A program made the translations under genes and the position numbers. This document shows positions 1 to 5,852 of a DNA stretch of 64,000 nucleotides, piece by piece. The number at the start of each line of letters is the position of its first letter. Within the stretch, counting starts at the first letter, position 1. The DNA is from Dechloromonas sp. UBA6271 (GTDB lineage: Bacteria; Pseudomonadota; Gammaproteobacteria; Burkholderiales; Rhodocyclaceae). The notes beneath the pieces are model-generated. The model made no database searches, was not told where the DNA came from, and worked only from the letters and a program-made list of their open reading frames with translations. The stretch covers positions 62,001 to 126,000 of the forward strand of contig DJUX01000046.1 in the NCBI GenBank assembly GCA_002440665.1, read 5' to 3'.

Positions 1-1067
1 GCGGCTACCGGGTGACCGATGCCGAAGCGCTGGATTGCGTGCTCGACGCCGTCGGCAGCGTCTATCTCGAAATCGAGGCCATGCTGTCGCAGGGGCTGCC
101 CAACACGCCGATGGCCAACAGCCGCATCCGCGTCATCGGCGGCAACTTCATCACCGGCCAGCCGATCGGCATCCTCGACGGCATCGATATGCAATACGCC
201 GGCAAGGTGCGCAAGGTCGATGCCGAGGGCATCAATGCCCAGCTCGGCCTTGGCAACATCGTCCTGCTCAACTGCGAGGGGCCGTCGCCGACCGGCGAAA
301 TCTTCAACCTGCAGATGGAAGAGGCCGCCGAAGCGGTGGCGGTGGCGATCCGCGCCGACAAGCTGGTCTATCTGACCGATAGCCAGGGCGTTACCGATCC
401 CGCCGGCGAACTGCTCGATGCGATGACCGCCGACGAGGTCGCCGAAACGACGAAGACTGGCGAGTGGCTGTCGACCGATATCCGCCGCTATCTGCCCTGC
501 GCCCTGCGGGCCAGCCGTCTGGGGGTGGGGCGGGTGCACCTGATCGGCTTCGAGCAGGACGGCGCGCTGCTGCGCGAACTGTTCACCCATGACGGCGTCG
601 GCACGGTGGTCACGCGCGAATCGCTGGAAAGCATCCGCGAAGCCAAGCCGGACGACATCGGCGCGCTGATTGCGCTGATCGAGCCGATGGAGGCCGAAGG
701 CGTCCTTGTCCACCGGCCGCGCGAACTGCTGGAACGCGAGATCGACCATTTTTCCATCATCGAGCACGACGGCATCATCGTCGGCTGCGCGGCGCTCTAC
801 GGCCATTCCGAAGAAGAGGCCGAACTAGCCTGCCTGGCGGTCAGTCTCGAACATCGCGAATGGGGCTATGGCGAGCAACTGATGAAGCGCATCGAGCGGC
901 GGGCCAAGAAGGCCGGCGTCAAGCGCCTGTTCGTGCTGACCACGCGCACCGAGCACTGGTTCGTCGAGCGCGGCTTCAAGCTCGGTACGGTCGACGACCT
1001 GCCGGCCAGGAAACGCGATATGTACAATTACCAGCGGCGCTCCAAGGTGCTGTTCAAAACCCTTTGA
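1..1067 (+). CDS. argA: N-acetylglutamate synthase, 5' end outside the window
   Basis: Amino-acid N-acetyltransferase, first step of arginine biosynthesis (glutamate plus acetyl-CoA). Reading frame 3 is open from the window edge, giving about 354 residues of an expected 440-450, so only the N-terminal part is missing. The first part is the carbamate-kinase-like (AAK) domain (for example NCEGPSPTGEIFNLQMEEAA and TDSQGV). The last 140 residues are a GNAT domain with the acetyl-CoA loop region around EHREWGYGEQLM and the C-terminal WFVERGFK. A rho-independent terminator follows. The neighbour on the chromosome is probably yggX at 9747, now separated by an integrated element. Confidence 0.93.
   Translation, partial: GYRVTDAEALDCVLDAVGSVYLEIEAMLSQGLPNTPMANSRIRVIGGNFITGQPIGILDGIDMQYAGKVRKVDAEGINAQLGLGNIVLLNCEGPSPTGEIFNLQMEEAAEAVAVAIRADKLVYLTDSQGVTDPAGELLDAMTADEVAETTKTGEWLSTDIRRYLPCALRASRLGVGRVHLIGFEQDGALLRELFTHDGVGTVVTRESLESIREAKPDDIGALIALIEPMEAEGVLVHRPRELLEREIDHFSIIEHDGIIVGCAALYGHSEEEAELACLAVSLEHREWGYGEQLMKRIERRAKKAGVKRLFVLTTRTEHWFVERGFKLGTVDDLPARKRDMYNYQRRSKVLFKTL
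1050..1061 (+). repeat. candidate attL core (argA 3' end)
   Basis: CTGTTCAAAACC, the last codons of argA, matches CTGTTCAAGACC at 9699-9710 just before yggX with one mismatch, and the next three bases match at two positions. The eight bases CTGTTCAA are identical. These points bracket the foreign genes, so they are a candidate core for integrase exchange. A short, imperfect match, so weak. Confidence 0.3.
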
Positions 1068-1072
1068 AGCTA

Positions 1073-1088
1073 TTTCAGGACGTTTCAG
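1073..1088 (+). repeat. 16-bp motif, copy 1
   Basis: TTTCAGGACGTTTCAG, five bases after the argA stop. It is identical at 3083-3098 inside the left inverted repeat, has a 14-base match on the other strand in the right inverted repeat (about 9085-9098), and a two-mismatch version at 5322-5337 upstream of alpA. Possibly a binding site for an element-encoded protein. Confidence 0.5.
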
Positions 1089-1112
1089 AACGTCGCAACG
1101 AATCAACTAAAG

Positions 1113-1133
1113 CCCGGATTATCCGGGTTTTTT
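1113..1133 (+). terminator. rho-independent terminator of argA
   Basis: Stem CCCGGA / TCCGGG with a three-base loop followed by a run of T, 46 bases after the argA stop. Confidence 0.85.
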
Positions 1134-1221
1134 TATGTCTAGTCGTTGCGTAGCGTAGCAAGACAGCGCATCATAAACGGGTAGCCAGATGGTGAGCTAA
1201 ATCGCAGCACCCCACAAAAAC

Positions 1222-1249
1222 GGGATGCTATAAAAAAATTGGGATGCTA
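1222..1249 (+). promoter_or_regulatory. direct repeats upstream of the integrase genes
   Basis: GGGATGCTA occurs at 1222-1230 and 1241-1249, 19 bp apart, with an A/T-rich spacer. Position just before the integrase genes and repeat structure fit arm-type integrase sites or an operator. No function can be read from sequence alone. Confidence 0.4.
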
Positions 1250-1263
1250 GGAAGGAAAAGGCC

Positions 1264-1686
1264 GTGGGAAAGCTGACAGATTGGCAGTTGCAACAATGGA
1301 TTGCATCCCGCGTGCCGATTCACGGCAGGTCCGACGGGCATGGATTGACGTTCACGCTGTCCCGAGGCGGAACGGCTGCCTGGGTGTTGCGCTATCGCAT
1401 TGCCGGGCAGGCAAAGGAATTGACCCTGGGGCGCTACCCTGACTTGAGTTTGGCGGCCGCCCGCCGGGAAGCATGGGCGCAGCGTGAACGGATTGTTTTT
1501 GGCATTGACGTTGCGGCCATCAAAACGGCGTCACGAAGGGAAAAGGGGTTGATCTATGAAATCGCCACCCTTGAAACCGAATTGCAGGGGCACGAGTTGG
1601 CAAGCGAGGCGATCCGCGCCCGGTTGGATGCGGCCCGCCTGGAATTGGGCCGGAAAATCGAAGGGGTTGAATCATGGGCAAGCTGA
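1264..1686 (+). CDS. stand-alone integrase arm-binding (DUF4102-like) domain protein
   Basis: 140 residues, GTG start after the purine-rich stretch AAGGAAAAGG. Residues 1-85 are a close paralogue of the N-terminus of the integrase that follows: both start MGKLTD and share GLTFTLS, GTAAW, LRYRIAGQ and KELTLGRYPDLSL. The rest is a charged, probably coiled-coil tail, and there is no catalytic domain. The gene ends 13 bases inside the integrase gene, so the two are translationally coupled. It is intact, not an obvious decay product. I infer a modulator that competes for or bridges integrase arm sites, as a directionality factor would. A remnant of a second integrase is the alternative. Confidence 0.7.
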   Translation: MGKLTDWQLQQWIASRVPIHGRSDGHGLTFTLSRGGTAAWVLRYRIAGQAKELTLGRYPDLSLAAARREAWAQRERIVFGIDVAAIKTASRREKGLIYEIATLETELQGHELASEAIRARLDAARLELGRKIEGVESWAS

Positions 1687-2927
1687 CAGATGTTGAATTG
1701 AGGAACTGGGTAAAGGCTGGGCAGCCCGTAACCAAGACAGACGGGGACGGCCTGACCTTCACGCTTTCCGCCAAGGGAACAGCGGCGTGGACGTTGCGTT
1801 ATCGGATTGCCGGGCAACGAAAGGAACTGACCCTGGGGCGTTATCCTGATTTGAGCTTGACCAAGGCCCGCAACCTGGCTGCCGAAAAGCGCGTGTCAGT
1901 CAGTCAGGGCGTCGACGTTGCCCTGGCGAAACAGAACCAGAAAGAAGCCGACAAACTGGCGGCGAAACTCGCCAAGTCCGGGACCGTCAAGGCGCTTTAC
2001 GATGAATGGTTTTCGCGCCATATCGAAGGGCAGCGAGCGAACCCGGAACAGGTTGCGGGATGCTTTGCCCTGCATGTCCTTCCGATCATCGGAAACAAAC
2101 AGGTGACGGACGTTCGCCCGGCCGATGTGGATAGGGTTTTGCGCCCGCTGTCTGACCGTGGCGTTTTCCGCACGGCTGCCAAGGCCCTGCAACTGACCAA
2201 GCGGCTTTTCGACTACGCCATGAAACGCCACCTGATAGCGGCCAATCCAGCGACCCCATTCAACTGGACAGACATAGGCGGCAAGGTCGGCCCCCGTAGT
2301 CGGGTGCTGTCCCATGCCGAGCTGGTCGCCTTCTTCAAGGCCATGAAGGAAACGCCGAACTTTCCCGCCTATTCGGCGGCGGCCCTCAAGTTGTTGCTTG
2401 CCCTGGGGGTCCGCAAAATGGAGTTGCTGAAAGCGACTTGGGACGAATTCGACTTGAAAGCCGGTGAATGGCACTTGCCAGCCGAGCGGACCAAGACAGA
2501 GGCGGCAATCCGCATTCCCCTTTCGCCCTGGGCTGTGGCGATCCTGAAAGAGCAGCGGGCAAGGGGACATAACGCCTATGTCTTTCCCGTCCTTCGCATC
2601 GCCCCCGGCAAGACGACTGGTTACATGGGCGAAACGACGCTGAACCATGCCCTCTATATGCTGCAAAGCGAACTTGAGGCATTCACGGTGCACGATCTGC
2701 GCCGCACGACCAGGACGCACCTGGCAGCCCTGGGAGTCGCCCCCTACATTGCCGAAATGTGCCTGAACCACAAGCCCAAAGGAATCGAGGCGGTCTATAA
2801 CGTGCATGATTATTTTGAGGAACGCCGGGCCGCCCTGAATGCCCTTTCCGACCTGTTGGCACAGTGCGAAAAAGGCGACGCGGACAAGGTGATTCCGATC
2901 AAGCAACGGACCCCGAAAAAGGCATGA
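1674..2927 (+). CDS. int: tyrosine recombinase, P4-type integrase
   Basis: 417 residues, normal for the family. N-terminal DUF4102 arm-binding domain (residues 1-90), a core-binding SAM-like domain (about 105-205) and a C-terminal catalytic domain. The catalytic set is visible: Arg in LALGVRKMELLK (about 247), HDLRRT (His about 340, Arg about 343), LNHK (His about 366) and a Tyr in AVYNVHDYFEERR (375-380). It catalyses integration and excision of the element. Start ATG lies within the end of the preceding gene. Confidence 0.95.
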   Translation: MGKLTDVELRNWVKAGQPVTKTDGDGLTFTLSAKGTAAWTLRYRIAGQRKELTLGRYPDLSLTKARNLAAEKRVSVSQGVDVALAKQNQKEADKLAAKLAKSGTVKALYDEWFSRHIEGQRANPEQVAGCFALHVLPIIGNKQVTDVRPADVDRVLRPLSDRGVFRTAAKALQLTKRLFDYAMKRHLIAANPATPFNWTDIGGKVGPRSRVLSHAELVAFFKAMKETPNFPAYSAAALKLLLALGVRKMELLKATWDEFDLKAGEWHLPAERTKTEAAIRIPLSPWAVAILKEQRARGHNAYVFPVLRIAPGKTTGYMGETTLNHALYMLQSELEAFTVHDLRRTTRTHLAALGVAPYIAEMCLNHKPKGIEAVYNVHDYFEERRAALNALSDLLAQCEKGDADKVIPIKQRTPKKA

Positions 2928-2942
2928 TGCGCGCCGCCTTTC

Positions 2943-3115
2943 CTTCCTACCCCTACTGTTTTGTGCCGGGACAACCGGGACAACCGGGACAAACGCCGGA
3001 AACCCTCACCAATAGGGCATCTAGCGTTTTCATTCTGCATATTAACGCCGGGACACAGCCGGGACACGCCGGGACACTTCAGTTTCAGGACGTTTCAGGC
3101 CGGGCGTTTTGCCGC
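2943..3115 (+). repeat. 173-bp inverted repeat, left copy, with two sets of iterons
   Basis: Pairs with 9068-9240 on the opposite strand without gaps and with about 10 mismatches by eye (about 94% identity). Contains three exact tandem 9-mers CCGGGACAA at 2966-2992 and three CCGGGACAC units at 3048, 3059 and 3069, then the 16-bp motif TTTCAGGACGTTTCAG. Iterons placed on both sides of the primase resemble the ori and crr regions bound by the P4 alpha primase. Confidence 0.9.
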
Positions 3116-3179
3116 GCAAGGGCATTGCCGGGACCCGTCACAAGCGGCGGAAATTGAGAAGAATCGAGAGGCCGAAGCC

Positions 3180-3548
3180 ATGCCGAAAACCGCCCGCGAA
3201 CCAGCCGTGAAACCGTCCCCGGCTGTCCCGCCGAAATCGAACTTTGAAGAGGTGCAACACACGTTCAAGGTGCGCGAAGCGCCCGCGCCCGATTACCCGC
3301 CGGATGGCCCGCTAGGCGATCTGTTGGCAGCCGAGGCCCTGCTAGACCTGTTGCGCCTGGCGGTCGAAAAGGATTTCGCGGGCGACTTCCTGGAATGTCG
3401 GCAGGAATCGGCCGCCGTTGCCGCCGGCCATGCCCTGCGCCTCGTGCATCGCGCCCGCCTGGCCTATGCCGAGGCGCTGGCGGTTGCGGTCGGAACCCGA
3501 GCGGCGGCCGCTGTCCAGAAAACAAAGCGCGCCGGCCGGCTGGGTTGA
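3180..3548 (+). CDS. hypothetical protein of the integrative element
   Basis: 122 residues from the ATG that begins MPKTAREPAV. The frame is open further upstream but that part reads through the inverted repeat and is not credible as protein. N-terminal 45 residues are Pro/Lys-rich and probably disordered. The rest is an Ala/Leu-rich helical segment (LLAAEALLDLLRLAVEKD, AAAVAAGHALRLVHRAR type). No recognised domain. It sits alone between the inverted repeat and the toxin-antitoxin genes. Confidence 0.6.
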   Translation: MPKTAREPAVKPSPAVPPKSNFEEVQHTFKVREAPAPDYPPDGPLGDLLAAEALLDLLRLAVEKDFAGDFLECRQESAAVAAGHALRLVHRARLAYAEALAVAVGTRAAAAVQKTKRAGRLG

Positions 3549-3590
3549 AAACCATTTGCCTATCCATTCCGTAAAGTGTAGATTTACAAC

Positions 3591-3869
3591 ATGATTAAAT
3601 CGTTTCGCCACAAGGGGCTAGAGGCGTTTTTCTTGACCGGAAGCGCGGCGGGTATCCAGCCGATACACGCCAAGCGGTTGAGAGAGCAGCTAACCGCCCT
3701 CCATGCGGCGAAAAGTCCCGCCGATTTGGCGCGCCCCGCCTGGCGGCTGCACGGGCTGACCGGAAACCGGCAAGGCTTCTTGTCCCTGACCGTGCAAGCC
3801 AATTGGCGCTTGGTGTTTCGATTCGACGGGGGCGATGTTGAACTGTTGGACTATCTCGACTACCACTGA
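3591..3869 (+). CDS. higB: HigB-type toxin (RelE/ParE fold)
   Basis: 92 residues, the usual length. Family hallmarks: N-terminal MIKSFRHKGLEAFF, GIQPIHAKRLREQL, PAWRLHGLTGNRQGF and the C-terminal NWRLVFRFDGGDVELLDYLDYH. HigB toxins are ribosome-dependent mRNA endonucleases. The antitoxin gene follows after 11 bp in the toxin-first order typical of hig loci. Likely stabilises the integrated element. Confidence 0.93.
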   Translation: MIKSFRHKGLEAFFLTGSAAGIQPIHAKRLREQLTALHAAKSPADLARPAWRLHGLTGNRQGFLSLTVQANWRLVFRFDGGDVELLDYLDYH

Positions 3870-3880
3870 GGGCGAAGATT

Positions 3881-4165
3881 ATGGATATGCACGACCCCGC
3901 ACACCCCGGCGAAGTTTTGGCCGGCTGGATTGCTGACCTTGACCTGAGCGTTACCGCTTTCGCCAAGCATTTGGGCATTTCCCGAATCATGCTGTCCCGG
4001 ATTCTCAACGAACATGCGGCCGTTACTGCTGATATGGATTTGCGGCTATCCGAGGCCCTGGGGACCAGCCCCGGCTTTTGGTTGCAAATGCAGACCCAGC
4101 GGGACCTTTGGCAAGCACGGCAGCGGGCAGGCGAGCGCCCGCACGTTGAACGGCTGGCAGCCTGA
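3881..4165 (+). CDS. higA: HigA family antitoxin, XRE helix-turn-helix
   Basis: 94 residues. Starts HPGEVLAGWIADLDLSVTAF, the standard HigA N-terminus, followed by the HTH (AFAKHLGISRIMLSRILNEH) and the family signature LGTSPGFWLQMQTQRDLW. It neutralises HigB and should autorepress the operon. The start codon ATG follows the GCGAAGATT region after higB. Confidence 0.93.
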   Translation: MDMHDPAHPGEVLAGWIADLDLSVTAFAKHLGISRIMLSRILNEHAAVTADMDLRLSEALGTSPGFWLQMQTQRDLWQARQRAGERPHVERLAA

Positions 4166-4183
4166 TCTGGGGGATTGCTAAAT

Positions 4184-4366
4184 ATGAACCAAACACACCG
4201 CCCACACGATGACACGGTAATTGAGCTGCTGCGAGAAGACCCATTGCTTGCTGCTGAATTCCTGGCTGTCTCCCTGGAGGAGCAAAACCAACCGGGAGGC
4301 CGGGAGGCTCTGGCAAAGGCCGTGCAACTTATAGAAAAGTCACACCAGGAACCGGCGGCCGCATGA
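4184..4366 (+). CDS. fragment-like small protein resembling the N-terminus of addiction-module antidotes
   Basis: 60 residues from ATG at 4184 (a TTG 9 bases earlier is too near the CTGGGGG sequence). The segment HDDTVIELLREDPLLAAEFL through LAKAVQLIEKS resembles the N-terminal half of the HI1420-type antidote family, which normally continues into an HTH. Here it stops and overlaps the next gene by the four bases ATGA. It may be a degenerated antidote whose HTH role is taken by the next protein, or a small independent partner. Confidence 0.55.
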   Translation: MNQTHRPHDDTVIELLREDPLLAAEFLAVSLEEQNQPGGREALAKAVQLIEKSHQEPAAA

Positions 4367-4671
4367 TTGCCAGAATTCGTAACCCGAACCGCAAGCCGAC
4401 GCACCCCGGCTCGATCATCCGGGAAGATGTTTTGCCGGCGCTGGGCATGACCCAAACCGAATTTGCCAAGCGGCTGGCTGTTTCGCGCCTGACCGTTTCC
4501 GAGCTGCTGCACGAAAAGCGCGGCCTGTCCGCTGATCTGGCTATCCGCCTGGGCAAACTGACCGGGACCACGCCGGAAAGCTGGCTACGAATGCAGGAAG
4601 CGCTAGACCTGTGGGAGCTGAACCGCGCCAAGGCCGGCGAATACGCCGGAATCGAGCGGCTGGCAGCATGA
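4363..4671 (+). CDS. second HigA family antitoxin
   Basis: 102 residues. Same layout as the first HigA: THPGSIIREDVLPALGMT, HTH around TQTEFAKRLAVSRLTVSELL, then TGTTPESWLRMQEALDLWEL. No second toxin gene is seen next to it. Start and stop codons overlap both neighbours (ATGA), so it is translated as part of one unit. It could protect against HigB from other loci or give the locus a second operator specificity. Confidence 0.88.
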   Translation: MIARIRNPNRKPTHPGSIIREDVLPALGMTQTEFAKRLAVSRLTVSELLHEKRGLSADLAIRLGKLTGTTPESWLRMQEALDLWELNRAKAGEYAGIERLAA

Positions 4672-5279
4672 AAGACGGTGCAAGGCTTCGCGGTGATGAA
4701 TCCGGCGAATTTTGGACGGGATGGCCGGCCAAAATTGGCGACCGCCTGCCCTTCAGCCTGACCAATGAAATTTTTAAAGCGGACGACTTGGCACGGTGGA
4801 GCGTGAAGCATCGCTGGCTCCTGAACCACAATAAACCGGGGCCGCGCGTGCTGAATCTGGGTTACGGCCACAAAATCGAATTCAAGGCCGGAAAGACGAT
4901 TACACACTTTTACGCCCGGCGCTGTGTGCGCTGTGTGCAAGCCGGAAAGCTGGCGGCGATGGCCGGCAATGCCGACCGCGCATTGATGTATTGGGCGCAA
5001 GCGGAAACCGCAGCCGAGCGGCTTTACGGTTCCTGGCTGCATACGCTGGCGGCGAAGGAATCAGCCCGCGTCCGTGGGGTTAAGCGTTTTGGCGAGGATG
5101 CCGGCGGCGAAACCCGCGAGAGGGTCCGGCGGGTGCTGCTTTCCCTGCCCGATCCGCGGCGCTACGAACCCGGCGTAACGGCCTTGATTGCGAAGCGGAC
5201 CGGGTTAAGCAAAACACAAGCGCGGGAGCATATTAAGGCCCTTGGATTTGGGGCGAAGAATAAAAAACGCGGCGCTTAG
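4668..5279 (+). CDS. hypothetical protein of the element
   Basis: 203 residues from the ATG overlapping the second higA stop (ATGA). Not recognised. Middle part is basic and Cys/Tyr-containing (FYARRCVRCVQAGKLAAM). The last 45 residues (TALIAKRTGLSKTQAREHIK) look like a helix-turn-helix, so a DNA-binding or regulatory role is possible. Its TAG stop codon lies in the loop of the terminator that ends the operon. Confidence 0.7.
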   Translation: MKDGARLRGDESGEFWTGWPAKIGDRLPFSLTNEIFKADDLARWSVKHRWLLNHNKPGPRVLNLGYGHKIEFKAGKTITHFYARRCVRCVQAGKLAAMAGNADRALMYWAQAETAAERLYGSWLHTLAAKESARVRGVKRFGEDAGGETRERVRRVLLSLPDPRRYEPGVTALIAKRTGLSKTQAREHIKALGFGAKNKKRGA

Positions 5280-5292
5280 AGCGCCGTTTTTT
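5265..5292. terminator. bidirectional rho-independent terminator
   Basis: Stem GGCGCT / AGCGCC flanked by A-run and T-run (AAAAAACGC before, GTTTTTT after). The loop contains the stop codon of the preceding gene. It separates the toxin-antitoxin operon from the alpA-primase operon. Confidence 0.85.
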
Positions 5293-5321
5293 ATGTCTGT
5301 CTAATCGGTGCTGTCCTGAAT

Positions 5322-5337
5322 TTTCGGGACGTTTCGG
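5322..5337 (+). repeat. 16-bp motif, diverged copy upstream of alpA
   Basis: TTTCGGGACGTTTCGG differs from the copies at 1073 and 3083 at two positions. It lies 40 bp upstream of the alpA start and may be an operator for AlpA or another element protein. Confidence 0.4.
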
Positions 5338-5376
5338 GCAATAGCCCGGAACCCTTCGACAAAAGGAGCACAGCAA

Positions 5377-5604
5377 ATGCAAAACCCCACTATTCCCAGC
5401 CCGGCAAGGGTTGCGGCCCTTGAAAAAGTCCCCCATGCAGCGCGCCGCATGGGCATTTCCACCTGTCAGGCATACCGGGAAATCAAGGCCGGCCGCCTGG
5501 GTCCCCTTGTGAAACTTGGTGAGCGTGCATCGGCGCTGCCTGCTGCTGCGGTCGACGCCTGGATTCAGTCGAAAATCGACGCGGCGCAAAAGGTGACGAT
5601 ATGA
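5377..5604 (+). CDS. alpA: AlpA-like regulator / excisionase
   Basis: 75 residues with a MerR-like winged helix: HAARRMGISTCQAYREIKAG, then LGPLVKLGERASALPAAAV and DAWIQSKI, the standard AlpA layout. Strong ribosome site AAAGGAG. AlpA proteins of P4-like elements activate the integrase or excision. First gene of a tightly overlapping operon (next ATG overlaps its stop). Confidence 0.85.
   Translation: MQNPTIPSPARVAALEKVPHAARRMGISTCQAYREIKAGRLGPLVKLGERASALPAAAVDAWIQSKIDAAQKVTI
5547..5576 (+). repeat. uptake-sequence-like motif, copy in alpA
   Basis: Exact TGCGGTCGAC core; downstream A/T tract AAAAT at positions 26-30 is present, the first tract is partial. It codes for Ala-Val-Asp, a common codon run, so this copy may be coincidental. 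Confidence 0.45.
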
Positions 5605-5852
5605 GCGCGGCTCGTGTTGGTTTCACGCCAAGCAATGAGGCTCTAAAAAGCCGCTTGGCGGAGGCTTTGCTGATCGCCCGCGAATTTCTGCCGGCTGGCC
5701 TGTCCAATCAACTTGATGACGCAACAATAGCCAGCAAATTCCCCGGCATTGTCGGCGCGCTGGTTGTTGCGGGCGCTGTCGACAAATTGAGCCGCGAGGC
5801 TTCCGAAATCAAGGCGGTCTTGTGCCAGCAAGGGAGCGACGATGGCAGATAA
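5601..5852 (+). CDS. hypothetical protein between alpA and the primase
   Basis: 83 residues, start overlapping the alpA stop (ATGA), end overlapping the primase gene by 11 bases. Predicted mainly helical (ALKSRLAEALLIAREFLPAG, ALVVAGAVDKLSREASEIKA). No known family recognised. Position suggests a primase accessory or copy-number function. Confidence 0.65.
   Translation: MSAARVGFTPSNEALKSRLAEALLIAREFLPAGLSNQLDDATIASKFPGIVGALVVAGAVDKLSREASEIKAVLCQQGSDDGR

Noticed and set aside
2966..3077. CRISPR-like array in the inverted repeat
   Set aside because: Units are 9-11 bp without unique spacers; they are iterons.
2961..3179. Upstream extension of the element gene at 3180 (195-codon frame)
   Set aside because: The extra 73 codons translate the iterons of the inverted repeat and give a Cys/Arg/Asp repeat peptide without a ribosome site.
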